Shown one piece after another: positions 7,841 to 16,936 of a stretch of DNA of 63,141 bases. Below the pieces are notes generated by a model. It made no database searches, was not told the origin of the DNA, and saw only the letters and a list, made by a program, of their open reading frames with translations. A program made the translations under genes and the position numbers. The stretch is from an uncultured Acidobacteriia bacterium (GTDB lineage: Bacteria; Acidobacteriota; Terriglobia; Bryobacterales; Bryobacteraceae). The stretch is taken from assembly GCA_903923395.1 (NCBI GenBank), contig CAIXXM010000054.1, forward strand, positions 1-63,141, given 5' to 3'. Each line of letters starts with the position of its first letter. The first letter of the stretch is position 1.

Positions 7841-9151
7841 ATGTCATCGAAGCTCTGTCTGCTCGTGCTGCTCGGATGTAACGCCTTTGGCCAGATTCCG
7901 GATTCGCCAGACGCGGTCGTCGCCGGAATTCCCGTCAATTACACGGAGTCCAAAGCCGGCACCTACACACTGCCAGACGCGCTCAAACTCAACAACGGGC
8001 AACCGGTGCAGGATGCCCGGACCTGGGTGCAGAAGCGCCGCCCGGAGATCCGGCAACTGATCGAGCAAAACTGGTTTGGCCGCGCGCCGGGCCGCCCGAA
8101 AGACATGAGCTTTGAGGTCTTTGAGAAGGGCACGCCGGCCTTCCAAGGCAAGGCGATCCGCAGCCAGGTGACGATTTATTTTACGAAGGATCATACGGGT
8201 CCGCGGATGGATTTGCTGGTTTATTTGCCTGCCGATGCCAAGGGGCCCGTGCCGCTGTTCCTGAATATGAGTTTCTTCGCGAACAACCTCAGCGTGGCCG
8301 ATACGGGAGTGAAGATTGGCCGCAAGTGGGATAAGGCTTCGAAGACGCAGGTGCCCGCCGAACCGCCTCCCGCATCCGCGCCACCAGCGCCCGGTGCCAG
8401 AGGACTGCGGGTAGAGCAGTTCCTCACGCAGGGAATCGGCATCGCCACCTTCAACAAAGACGACCTTGCCCCGGACTTTGTGGAGAGCGAGGGTCTGGGC
8501 GTGAAGCAACTCTATCTCAAGCAGGGCCAAACCAAGCCTGCAGACGACGAATGGGGTGCCATCGCCGCTTGGGCTTGGGGTGCCAGCCGCGCCTTGGATT
8601 ACCTGGAAACCGATAAGCGGGTGGATGCGAAGCGGGTGGCGATCCATGGGGTGTCGCGTCTGGGCAAGACCGCGCTTTGGGCAGGAGCTGCCGATGACCG
8701 CTTTACGATGGTGATCGCCAGCTGTTCCGGTGAGGGCGGTGCCGCAATCGCCCGACGTAACTACGGCGAGACGCTGGCTCATATGGCCGCGCCGACACGG
8801 TATCCATACCAGTTCGCAGGCAACTATGCGAAGTTCGCGAATAAGATCAATGAGTGGCCGGTGGATGCGAACTTGCTTGTGGCGATGATCGCGCCGCGGC
8901 CGCTGCTGTTACAGACGGGCAATACCGATAAGTGGTCTGATCCGTACGGCGAGTTCTTAGCTGCCAATGCGGCCGAACCCGTGTACCGGCTTTTCGGCAA
9001 GCGCGGACTGGAAACCACGGAGTTTCCGAAAGCCGGTGAGCCGATCCTGCATGATGTCGGCTATCTTCTGCATGATGGAGGGCACGGCACCGTACCCTCC
9101 GACTTTGATGTGTATCTGCGCTTCATGGCCATGCACCTCAACAAGCCTTAG
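7841..9151 (+). CDS. CE15-type glucuronoyl esterase-like alpha/beta hydrolase
   Basis: 436 aa with a signal peptide ending near CNAFGQ. The catalytic signature GVSRLGK gives the nucleophile Ser272 and the adjacent conserved Arg of carbohydrate esterase family 15. SCSGEGGAA follows, and the catalytic His415 lies in HDGGHGT near the C-terminus. RPEIRQLIEQNWFGRAPGRP near the start is also typical. Family members cleave ester links between glucuronic acid on xylan and lignin alcohols, outside the cytoplasm. Together with the divergent DUF5060 glycosidase and the GH106 protein further on, this suggests an organism feeding on plant cell-wall material. The 3' end overlaps the convergent AAA ATPase gene by 14 bp. 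Confidence 0.85.
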   Translation: MSSKLCLLVLLGCNAFGQIPDSPDAVVAGIPVNYTESKAGTYTLPDALKLNNGQPVQDARTWVQKRRPEIRQLIEQNWFGRAPGRPKDMSFEVFEKGTPAFQGKAIRSQVTIYFTKDHTGPRMDLLVYLPADAKGPVPLFLNMSFFANNLSVADTGVKIGRKWDKASKTQVPAEPPPASAPPAPGARGLRVEQFLTQGIGIATFNKDDLAPDFVESEGLGVKQLYLKQGQTKPADDEWGAIAAWAWGASRALDYLETDKRVDAKRVAIHGVSRLGKTALWAGAADDRFTMVIASCSGEGGAAIARRNYGETLAHMAAPTRYPYQFAGNYAKFANKINEWPVDANLLVAMIAPRPLLLQTGNTDKWSDPYGEFLAANAAEPVYRLFGKRGLETTEFPKAGEPILHDVGYLLHDGGHGTVPSDFDVYLRFMAMHLNKP

Positions 9152-10670
9152 ACGCGAAGCCAAACGCCTCCTCCAGGGGACGTGAACTGCGCTTCTGGTG
9201 CTTGCGGCGATGATCCCGCGCGGTGGCGATTGCCTCGAGAAAGTAATCTTCCACTTTGCCGTCCAGTCTGCCGTTTGCGTGATCATAGGCGAACTGCAAC
9301 TTACCGTCTTCAATCACTGCCTTGAGGTCAGCGCCCGTGCAACCACGGCTGGCCGAAGATAGAAGATCAATGTCCACGCCGCAGAGCGGTGCGGGCAGAG
9401 ACTCCAGCCTCGTCTGGAAAATCCGTGCACGGGCGGCATCATCTGGCAGCCGGGTTTCGAGCCAGAGTTCCACACGGCCGGAGCGGAGAATTGCAGCCGG
9501 AAGATCCGCAGGTTCCATGGCAGTCATCATGACGCAGATGCGGCCGGTGCTGGCGCTCTCCAGCCCATCCATCTTGGTGAGCAGATAGCGGTACAGTCCC
9601 GCCTCCTTCTCACCACTGAAGATGACATCCGCATCATCAATAAAGACGATGGAGGGCGCATTCCGGGTGGCTGCATGGAAGACGCGGTCAATTTCGCGAT
9701 AGAAGTCCCCTGACCCCGCAATCATGCTGCCATCCACAAGAAAGAATTTCCCCTTGAGACGGTGGGCCAAAGCGCGCCCGATGGTGGTCTTGCCCGTACC
9801 GGGAGGTCCGGATAACAGGACACCCCGCTTGGGAACGAGATTTAGCGCGGCAGCCAGTTCGTGGTTCTCAAAAGGCAGGGCGATCTTCGCTTCCAGTTGC
9901 CGGATTACGTCTTCCACACCCTGCAAGTCATTCCAGGTGACGGCCTCTACTTCCTCAATCTTGACGTTACTGACCAGGTCGTGTTGACTCAGATAGCCCA
10001 GGAACAAAGGGGTATCGAGCGCAGGCTCATGGGCAAGCCACTGCGCCGCTTTACGCAACTGATGCGCATTCAGACTGGGGGCGAAGCGGTGGATCTCCTC
10101 GAAGTCGAGTTGAGCGGTAACTGCGGGGGCGAGACTGGCACCGCAGATGACAGCATAGTCAGTTGCGGTAAAGTCGCCGATCATCCAGCTATGGGCACGG
10201 CGGGCCAAAGGTCCGGGAATCTCTGCCGCCGCGAATAGCAACTTCTTGCCGAGTGAGGCTGCGTTGTCAAGAATTGCAGTGAGTGCTGCATCGAAGAGAT
10301 GCTGCCGTGTGTATTCATAGCTTTCAACGACCTGCTTCAGCAAGTGCAGGTCATCGACCAGCAAGTAAGTTTCTGTCTTGGCAATTTCCGTATCCAGCAG
10401 GTCGAGAAACGCCTCTTCGATCGCGAGGGGAGCATGAGAGGCCAGGGAAGAAAGAAACTCCCTGACACCAATCAGAGTGCCGCCAATTTGGGCCTGCACA
10501 AACCGCAGGACAGTGGACTTGCCATCACTTGCCATATCCTGCAGGACAACGCAATCCCCCCGCTGCAGGCCGAGAAGAACACCGTCCGCAGCTTTCTGCT
10601 GTGTCGGTGAAAGGACGATTTTGGACGCAGGTGCGCGTCCCGTTTGAGGAACCAATTCCAGGACTGGCAT
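9138..10670 (-). CDS. Tandem AAA ATPase, N-terminal module degenerate (CDC48/FtsH-like C-module)
   Basis: 510 aa, soluble. The first nucleotide-binding module (about 20-165) has a poor P-loop, DMASDGKST (45-53), and a Walker B LLVDDLH (103-109). The second (about 245-460) is a full AAA module: Walker A GPPGTGKT (288-295), Walker B VFIDDAD (342-348), an Arg-finger region ILRSGR (394-399) and a C-terminal helical lid with GCTGADL. There is no protease or membrane segment, so it is probably an unfoldase or remodeller. No partner gene is adjacent; the gene is monocistronic between convergent and divergent neighbours. A perfect inverted repeat lies just upstream of its start. Confidence 0.8.
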   Translation of the reverse strand: MPVLELVPQTGRAPASKIVLSPTQQKAADGVLLGLQRGDCVVLQDMASDGKSTVLRFVQAQIGGTLIGVREFLSSLASHAPLAIEEAFLDLLDTEIAKTETYLLVDDLHLLKQVVESYEYTRQHLFDAALTAILDNAASLGKKLLFAAAEIPGPLARRAHSWMIGDFTATDYAVICGASLAPAVTAQLDFEEIHRFAPSLNAHQLRKAAQWLAHEPALDTPLFLGYLSQHDLVSNVKIEEVEAVTWNDLQGVEDVIRQLEAKIALPFENHELAAALNLVPKRGVLLSGPPGTGKTTIGRALAHRLKGKFFLVDGSMIAGSGDFYREIDRVFHAATRNAPSIVFIDDADVIFSGEKEAGLYRYLLTKMDGLESASTGRICVMMTAMEPADLPAAILRSGRVELWLETRLPDDAARARIFQTRLESLPAPLCGVDIDLLSSASRGCTGADLKAVIEDGKLQFAYDHANGRLDGKVEDYFLEAIATARDHRRKHQKRSSRPLEEAFGFASKAC

Positions 10671-11021
10671 ATCTTCTTTCTTGTTTCTTCAGAAACGAAT
10701 GAGCGCTGCCGCCCGGTTCAGGACCGGGGGCGGGTAACTACCGAAGTAAAAAAGGGGGGCGAAGAATCAGGCGCAGGTCAAAGAAAAGAAGCCAGACCGC
10801 GTTCTGTTGCTCTTGCACGGCAATTTACTGTGAGTGAACGTGGTCAGAATCATGGCTCCTTTCCCGGAAAAGTGGGGACGTATGAAGCGTAACATGCAAA
10901 AGTGATCATGGCCAGCGCCGGAGTATTAATTCCGCATTAACCCGCATGCGTAGGGCACGTGAACAATAAGCGGAGGAATATTTGCGCCACGCCGCGGAAA
11001 AACATGCTAAAACAGAACACT
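10671..11021. other. Divergent intergenic region
   Basis: 350 bp between the AAA ATPase and the DUF3857 gene. The only clear structure is an inverted repeat GTTTCT-TC-AGAAAC (10683-10696), ending 13 bp upstream of the ATPase start, which could be an operator. An open frame across 10644-10892 is rich in charged residues, lacks family features and overlaps the ATPase start, so I do not call it. A GGAGG at 10972 has no convincing start codon at the right distance. Confidence 0.4.
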
Positions 11022-12979
11022 ATGTCCGTCCCGCGCCTTCTTTCCCTTATGATCCTGTGCGCCGCAGGCAGTTTATCAGCGGCAGACTGGAAGCCTGTTA
11101 CCCCCGCGGAGCTGGGTCTGAAAGCCCCGCAGATCGACAAAGATGCCGATGCGGAGGCCATCTTCTGGGAGGTTCGTGTACTGGATGAACTGGCCGGTGG
11201 CGATCCGCAGCGACGCGCTCACATTATTTGCGCTTGAAGATATTCCAGGATAAGGGCCGGGACCGCGCCAAGGTGGATCTGGAATACGGCGGCAAACTGC
11301 ATATCTCCGGAGTGGCAGGGCGCACCATTAAACCCGATGGACGGATTGTCGAAATGAAGAAGGATGCCATCTTCGACCGTGATGCCGTAAAAGGGAAGGG
11401 CCTTCGCATCAAGACAGTATCCTTTACGCTGCCGGATGTCCAGGCCGGAGACATCATCGAATATCAGTGGAAAGAAGTAGAGACTGGTGTGTTGTCCAAC
11501 TATCTGCGGTTGCCCCTGCAGCGAGATATTCCCGCGCAGGCGGTCCGCTATTTCGTCAAACCGTTTTCCTCACAGTACCTGAACCTTGCCATGAGCTCGC
11601 GCACATTTCATGCGCCCCAAAAAGCATTCCAAAAAGCGCCGCTGGGTTACTTTCTTCTGGAATATGCCAACATGCCTGCCTGGAAAGAGGAACCGGATTC
11701 TCCACCGGAAAATGAGACCCGCGCCTGGACGCTGGTGTTCTACACAGAAGGGGAAGTGCGGACCCCCGAGAAATACTGGCCGGATCAGGGAAGAAAGCTT
11801 TACGCCTCTTTCAAGCAGGACACAAAAGTAACAGGCGAGATGAAGAAACTCGCCGGGGAACTGATATCCGGCGCACCGACCGATGACGCAAAGATCAAAG
11901 CACTCTATACCTGGGTGCACAAGAATGTGAAGAATGTGAATGCGGCAGGCTCCACGGCGGAAGACCGCGCTGCTTTCAAGGAGAACAAAGGCAGTGCGGA
12001 TACCTTCAAGAAGCGCATTGGCACGGGTTATGACATAAATATTCTCTTTGCGTCACTGGTCTCCGCAGCGGGCTTTGATGCACGCATGGCCATGACGGGA
12101 GACCGCGGACGCCTGTTCTTTGATCCGACGCTGGCGGATACTTACTTTCTTGGCGGTGAAGCGGTCGCGGTAAAGTTGGGCGGCAAGTGGAAGTTCTATG
12201 ACCCTGCAACGCCGTTTCTCGGGTCAGGCGATCTTATATGGGAGCAGCAGGGAACCCCGGCGCTTGTTACAGACGGGAAGACGCCAGAGTGGGTGAATGT
12301 CAACCTTTCTGCCGCGGGCGCGTCGCGTGAGAATCATGTCGCCCATATCAGCCTGGGCGCTGACGGCAGCATGAGCGGAGCCTTCGAGATCTCTTACACC
12401 GGGCACCTTGCGGAAGAGGAACGCTGGGCACTGCTTCGGAAGAGCAAGGCCGAGCGTGAGCAGTATCTTACTGACCAGATGAAGCGCCAGTTCAACACAC
12501 CGGAAGTTTCAGACGTGGCGTGGGAGGCGGTAGAGGACCCCGAAGTTCCTTTGAAGGTGACGTTCAAGATGAAGGTCCCTGTCTATGTGCAACGCACGGG
12601 AAAGCGGATTTTCTTCCAGCCTGCAGTGCTGCAATTCGGCCAGGGGGCAAGATTCACAGCAAGCGAACGGAAGTTCCCGGTCTATATCCACTTTCCATGG
12701 TCAGAGACCGATACAGTAACAATCGATATTCCGGAAGGTTTCGAGTTTGATCACCCGGATCTGCCAGCACCATTTGTTGCGGGCCAAACCTGCAACTGGA
12801 AAGCCACCGCCATGATTAACGGCGGACGGCAATTGGTCTACAAGCGGGAATTTCAGTTCGGCACGGACGGCACGGTGCTGGTCGTACCTCAGAATTATGG
12901 AGCATTGAAAAGGATTTTCGACACGGCACATCAGAATGACGAATATGCCCTGGCGCTGAAGCAGACGGTGGCGAAATGA
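11022..12979 (+). CDS. DUF3857/transglutaminase-like secreted protein, interrupted by a one-base frameshift near 11213
   Basis: Two frames together make one normal protein of about 650 aa. The first (ATG 11022, signal peptide LSLMILCAAGSLSAADW) runs through GGDPQR and then stops at 11235. Reading one base back from about 11213 gives TRSHYLRLKIF and continues open to 12979 with the DUF3857 domain and a transglutaminase-like fold. The joined segment is what the family normally has, so one base appears missing. No slippery heptamer is seen. The usual Cys of the transglutaminase motif is replaced (GYDINILF instead of GDCKDK), so it is probably non-catalytic. Its stop overlaps the start of the next gene (ATGA). 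It is either a true pseudogene, a sequencing error or recoding; the intact 3' 580 codons favour a recent or technical event. Confidence 0.75.
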
Positions 12980-14934
12980 GACTCCGGCACGCTCTCCCAT
13001 TGCTTATCCTTTGCCCCGCCATTTGGGCTGCGGATGATACACCGCCATGGCTCCGGTCGGCGGCTGCAGAAAAACTTCCCACTTATGACAGCAAAGTGCC
13101 CGCCGTGGTTCTGGTGGATGAATCCAGCGTCAGTATTGATGACACCGGGCGTATCTTAACCACGGATCACTATGCGGTTCGGGTACTCAACCGCGCCGGC
13201 ATGGGAGCGGCGAGTGCCTACAAACATTACCTGCGTGATACCGATAAGGTGCGTGATCTCAAGGCGTGGGTTATTACGCCGGCCGGCGAATCCCACAGGG
13301 TTGGCAAGGAGAAGATTATTGACCTCGGTGTGGGCGACGACGCGCTCTATGAGGACGTCCGTGCGCGCGTAGTGAGTGCGGAGAAAGAGTGTGACCCCGG
13401 AGCAGTCTTCGGTTATGAATCCGTCGTTGAACAGAAGTCCGTCTTCACCAGCATGGGCTGGGAGTTTGGTGGACGCCTGCCGACCCGTGTCTCGCGCTTT
13501 AGTCTCACTGTCCCCTCGGGCTGGTCCGCCACGGCGGTGACTCTGAATAAGTCTGGTGTCAGCCCCGTGGAAAGCGGGACCACAAGAACCTGGGAAGTGC
13601 ACGACTTACCCTTCTTCGAGGGTGAGCCGCTGGGGCCTTCGTTCTCTTCTTTGCGGCCCAGGCTCACGCTCAGTATCTTCCCCCCTGTGGAAGCAAAGAC
13701 GCGGCTGGGTCCCTCTTTCGCGGACTGGAGCGATGTCGCGAAGTATGCAAATGCCCTCCATGATCCGCAGGCAGAACCAGATGCCGCCATTACTGCCAAG
13801 GTGAAGGAACTTACAGCTGGCTCGGCATCGGAGGCGGACAAGATACGCGCTCTGGCTTCCTATGTGCAGCAGATACGCTATGTCTCCATCCAAACTGGCT
13901 TGGGGCGCGGCGGCGGGTATAAGCCACACACGGCCGCCATGGTCTTCGCAAAGTCTTATGGGGACTGCAAGGATAAAGCGACTCTGTTGCGTGCGATGCT
14001 GCGGGCCGCGGGGATTGAATCCTGGCCCGTGCTGATCTTTTCCGGTGACCCTTTGTATGTACGCGCGGAGTGGCCTTCACCACAACAGTTCAACCACTGC
14101 ATTATCGCCATAGCAGCGCCCGCGGACATGACTGGTGATGCCGTGATGCAAGATCCAAACCTGGGGAAGTTATTGATTTTCGACCCCACCGATGAGTACA
14201 CAACGGTGGGTCATATTCCAGTAGATGAACAGAACAGCCTGGCCTTGATTGCCGCGGGTGCCAAAGGTGCCCTGGTTCGCATGCCCGCCGCGCAGCCCCT
14301 CGCGAACACCACCGTACGCAAGATAGAAGCAGCTATCTCGGCCGATGGGTCAGTCAAAGGAACCATGCTGGAGGAACTTAGCGGCTGGACGGCAGTGATC
14401 CAGCGTGCTTCACGCAAGGAAGGCGGCGAAAAGGAATACGCAAAGCGGGTGGAGCGCCGCATCACGGACCGGCTTCGCAGCGCTTCGATCTCAGATTTAA
14501 AGACGCAGGATCTTCCCGGTGAAGGCGCGTTCCGGATTGAGCTGGGTTTCGCATCCCCGGGCTACGCACAGCTGATGCAGAAGAGGCTGATGGTATTCCG
14601 GCCCTCCGTGCTGGAACCGGTGGACCCTTTGCCCTTCGCCGAGGCCAAGCGAACTCTGCCCGCCGTGTTGCGGGCCCGCAACTGGAGTGACACGGTCACA
14701 GTGAAACTACCCGAGGGCTTTGACCCGGATGAATTGCCGGACGCCGCCACGTTTGAGACACCCTTCGGGCGGTACCAATCGAAGGTATCCATTGAAAAAG
14801 GCGTGCTGACATTCACCAGAACACTGACCGTGAAATCGATGGTGGTGCCTCCGGAAGATTACCCGAAACTCCGGGAATTCGCGGGACGGGTTGCCGGGGC
14901 GGATCAGGCCCCGGTAGTTCTGGCGCGGAAATAG
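12976..14934 (+). CDS. DUF3857 plus transglutaminase-like cysteine protein, secreted
   Basis: 652 aa with a signal peptide ending near IWAAD. The DUF3857 domain spans about 40-230 (DHYAVRVLNRAG, GYESVVE). The transglutaminase core contains SYGDCKDKATLLRAML with the catalytic Cys, FNHCIIAI with the likely His, and IFDPTDEYT with the likely Asp. A C-terminal beta domain follows. Such proteins are predicted to act in the periplasm, perhaps on peptide cross-links; substrates are unknown. It starts within the stop of the frameshifted paralogue. Here the Cys is kept while the partner has lost it, which suggests an active/inactive pair. Confidence 0.85.
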   Translation: MRLRHALPLLILCPAIWAADDTPPWLRSAAAEKLPTYDSKVPAVVLVDESSVSIDDTGRILTTDHYAVRVLNRAGMGAASAYKHYLRDTDKVRDLKAWVITPAGESHRVGKEKIIDLGVGDDALYEDVRARVVSAEKECDPGAVFGYESVVEQKSVFTSMGWEFGGRLPTRVSRFSLTVPSGWSATAVTLNKSGVSPVESGTTRTWEVHDLPFFEGEPLGPSFSSLRPRLTLSIFPPVEAKTRLGPSFADWSDVAKYANALHDPQAEPDAAITAKVKELTAGSASEADKIRALASYVQQIRYVSIQTGLGRGGGYKPHTAAMVFAKSYGDCKDKATLLRAMLRAAGIESWPVLIFSGDPLYVRAEWPSPQQFNHCIIAIAAPADMTGDAVMQDPNLGKLLIFDPTDEYTTVGHIPVDEQNSLALIAAGAKGALVRMPAAQPLANTTVRKIEAAISADGSVKGTMLEELSGWTAVIQRASRKEGGEKEYAKRVERRITDRLRSASISDLKTQDLPGEGAFRIELGFASPGYAQLMQKRLMVFRPSVLEPVDPLPFAEAKRTLPAVLRARNWSDTVTVKLPEGFDPDELPDAATFETPFGRYQSKVSIEKGVLTFTRTLTVKSMVVPPEDYPKLREFAGRVAGADQAPVVLARK

Positions 14935-14984
14935 GGGCGCTCAACCCTCCCGATTGATAATAGAGACGGACCCTCCGGCAGACC

Positions 14985-16097
14985 ATGGCAGCCTCCGTCT
15001 CACTTCCGCATTCGCAACCAGAGCCGCCCGCCGGATTGGTCTACAGCCGCGAAAGTTTCGCGGACGTCCCCTTGCCGGAGCATGCGGCGGCCTATCCGGA
15101 ATTCCGCTACATGGGGTCCAAACACAGGCTCCTGCCGTGGCTGCATGGTGTGCTTCGCGGCCTGCCGTTTGAAACTGCCGCCGACCCCTTCGCCGGCAGC
15201 GGCTGTGTTGCTTATCTGCTGAAAGCGATGGGCAAGCGCGTGGTGGCCTCGGATTTCCTGAATTTCCCGGCGGTGATCGCTGCGGGAACCATCGTAAATA
15301 ACCACCATCAGTTGGACGGGCCCGCGCTGAGCGCCCTGCTGAAGAAACGCCGCAAGGGTCCGAACTTCATTGAGAAGACCTTCGAAGGAATCTTTTTCAG
15401 CACCGGGGACCTCCGTTTCCTGGACCGCGTTACAGCCAATCTGGAACTTCTGCCACATCCGCACCAGCAGGATCTGGCCCGGGCCGCGCTGATCCGTTCC
15501 TGCCTGAAGAAGCAGCCCCGCGGTGTGTTCACCGTATCCGGGGATCTTTCCCGCTACGATGATGGCCGCCGCGACCTCCGCCTGACACTGGAAGAGCACT
15601 TTCTGGAGCAGAGTGCCGCCTTCAATCAAGTGATCTTCGACAATGGCCGTCAACATACGGCCAAGCGTGCGGATGTATTTTCACTGCGCCCGCGCGGCAT
15701 TGACCTGGTCTATCTCGACCCGCCCTATGTTCCACGCGCCGACGATAACTGTTACATGAAGCGCTATCACTTTCTTGAGGGACTTTCCTGTTACTGGAAA
15801 GGGCAAACGATCATGGAAGACACCAAGGTCAAGAAGATTGAGAAACCTTACACGCCCTTCAGTTACCGCCGCACCGCCGTGGATGCTTTCGATAAGTTAT
15901 TCCGCCTGTACCGCGAGAGTATCATCGTTCTCTCCTACAGCTCGAACGGTTTCCCTGACCGGGAAGAGCTGGAAGGCCTTCTGCGGCGCTACAAAACCAG
16001 CGTTACTGCCTATGAGCGCCCGCACCGCTACCACTTCGGAACGCACCAGGCTGTGGAGCGTGCAACGGTGAATGAGTATCTGATTGTGGGCCGCTGA
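14985..16097 (+). CDS. Adenine-specific DNA methyltransferase (D12/Dam class)
   Basis: 370 aa. It has the D12-class order of motifs: YMGSKHRLLPWL (42-53), the SAM-binding DPFAGSG (67-73), and the catalytic DPPY (245-248) followed by MKRYHFLEGL. This class transfers methyl groups to N6 of adenine. The stop is 2 bp from the start of a PD-(D/E)XK nuclease gene, making a type II restriction-modification pair in which this enzyme protects the host DNA. The nuclease resembles the DpnII group, which cuts GATC, so GATC is the most likely target; that is inference. Confidence 0.92.
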   Translation: MAASVSLPHSQPEPPAGLVYSRESFADVPLPEHAAAYPEFRYMGSKHRLLPWLHGVLRGLPFETAADPFAGSGCVAYLLKAMGKRVVASDFLNFPAVIAAGTIVNNHHQLDGPALSALLKKRRKGPNFIEKTFEGIFFSTGDLRFLDRVTANLELLPHPHQQDLARAALIRSCLKKQPRGVFTVSGDLSRYDDGRRDLRLTLEEHFLEQSAAFNQVIFDNGRQHTAKRADVFSLRPRGIDLVYLDPPYVPRADDNCYMKRYHFLEGLSCYWKGQTIMEDTKVKKIEKPYTPFSYRRTAVDAFDKLFRLYRESIIVLSYSSNGFPDREELEGLLRRYKTSVTAYERPHRYHFGTHQAVERATVNEYLIVGR

Positions 16098-16099
16098 TC

Positions 16100-16936
16100 A
16101 TGCAGATTATTGAACAGAAGCTGGAAGATATCACCGCGGCACTTACCACGCTCGAAGCACCGTGGCAGGATGAGCATGCCGCACAGGTGGTCGGTCTGCT
16201 GGAGAACCTTCCAGTGCAAACTGTTTACACCCGGGAGGACGCCGCGAAACTCTTTGCCGGAAACTTCCGCGAAGGGTTCACCGCGGCACAACTCTTTCTT
16301 GGAATTTCCAAAGACGAGTTACAGGACAAACTGGGCGCGCTTCTTACTCCCCTCACCATCGGCCCGAAAACCCTGACACACCACAGGGAAGCCTTTCTGG
16401 CCGCACTGGACGAACTCGAACTCCCCGGCGCAATGACGGCCGCGGTGAATTTCAAGCCCGTCTGGAGTGACCTTCTGGTGGAACGCCTCCGCAGCGGGCG
16501 CGGCAAGGCGATCAAGGGGCAGAAACGCGGCCGCGATCTGGAAGATTTCACGGAGACGCTGGTCCGCGAAGTCTTCGGCGACCAGTTCGAATCCCGCTGC
16601 CAGTTCACCGGCGTGGGCGGCCAGAGCGGCAAATGCGATTTTGCCATCCCGGACCGGCACAAACCAATGATCCTGATTGAGGCCAAAGGCTATGGAGCCA
16701 CCGGCTCAAAGATGACGGACGTTGTGGGCGATGCCAATAAGATCATCGCCGCCAAACGTCCGGACATCCCGTTCATTCTAGTTACAGACGGCATCACCTG
16801 GATTCGGCGCACGAATGATCTCCGCAAGCTGATCAAGCTGCAGAATGAGGGCAGCATCATGCGGATCTACACCACCAGAATGGCCACTCAGTTCGTGGCA
16901 GACTTACGCCAGTTGAAGGCCGAGTACGGCCTATAG
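16100..16936 (+). CDS. Type II restriction endonuclease, DpnII-like
   Basis: 278 aa. The C-terminal half carries a PD-(D/E)XK core: CDFAIPDRHKPMILIEAKGYG gives D180 and E194-x-K196. SKMTDVVGDANKII and FILVTDGITW follow, matching the order seen in DpnII/MboI-type enzymes. The N-terminal half (1-120) is helical and probably helps in dimerisation or target binding. It lies 2 bp after the methylase. Its 3' end overlaps the convergent dienelactone hydrolase gene by 6 bp. The nuclease fold is clear; the GATC specificity is inferred. Confidence 0.82.
   Translation: MQIIEQKLEDITAALTTLEAPWQDEHAAQVVGLLENLPVQTVYTREDAAKLFAGNFREGFTAAQLFLGISKDELQDKLGALLTPLTIGPKTLTHHREAFLAALDELELPGAMTAAVNFKPVWSDLLVERLRSGRGKAIKGQKRGRDLEDFTETLVREVFGDQFESRCQFTGVGGQSGKCDFAIPDRHKPMILIEAKGYGATGSKMTDVVGDANKIIAAKRPDIPFILVTDGITWIRRTNDLRKLIKLQNEGSIMRIYTTRMATQFVADLRQLKAEYGL

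Noticed and set aside
10644-10892. 82-codon plus-strand ORF before the DUF3857 gene
   Set aside because: It overlaps the ATPase start antisense, has no ribosome-binding site and an unbalanced Arg/Glu/Gly composition.
11235-11237. TGA in the DUF3857 gene as a possible selenocysteine codon
   Set aside because: Sequence after this TGA in the same phase does not match the family; the match continues in another phase from 11213, so it is a frameshift.
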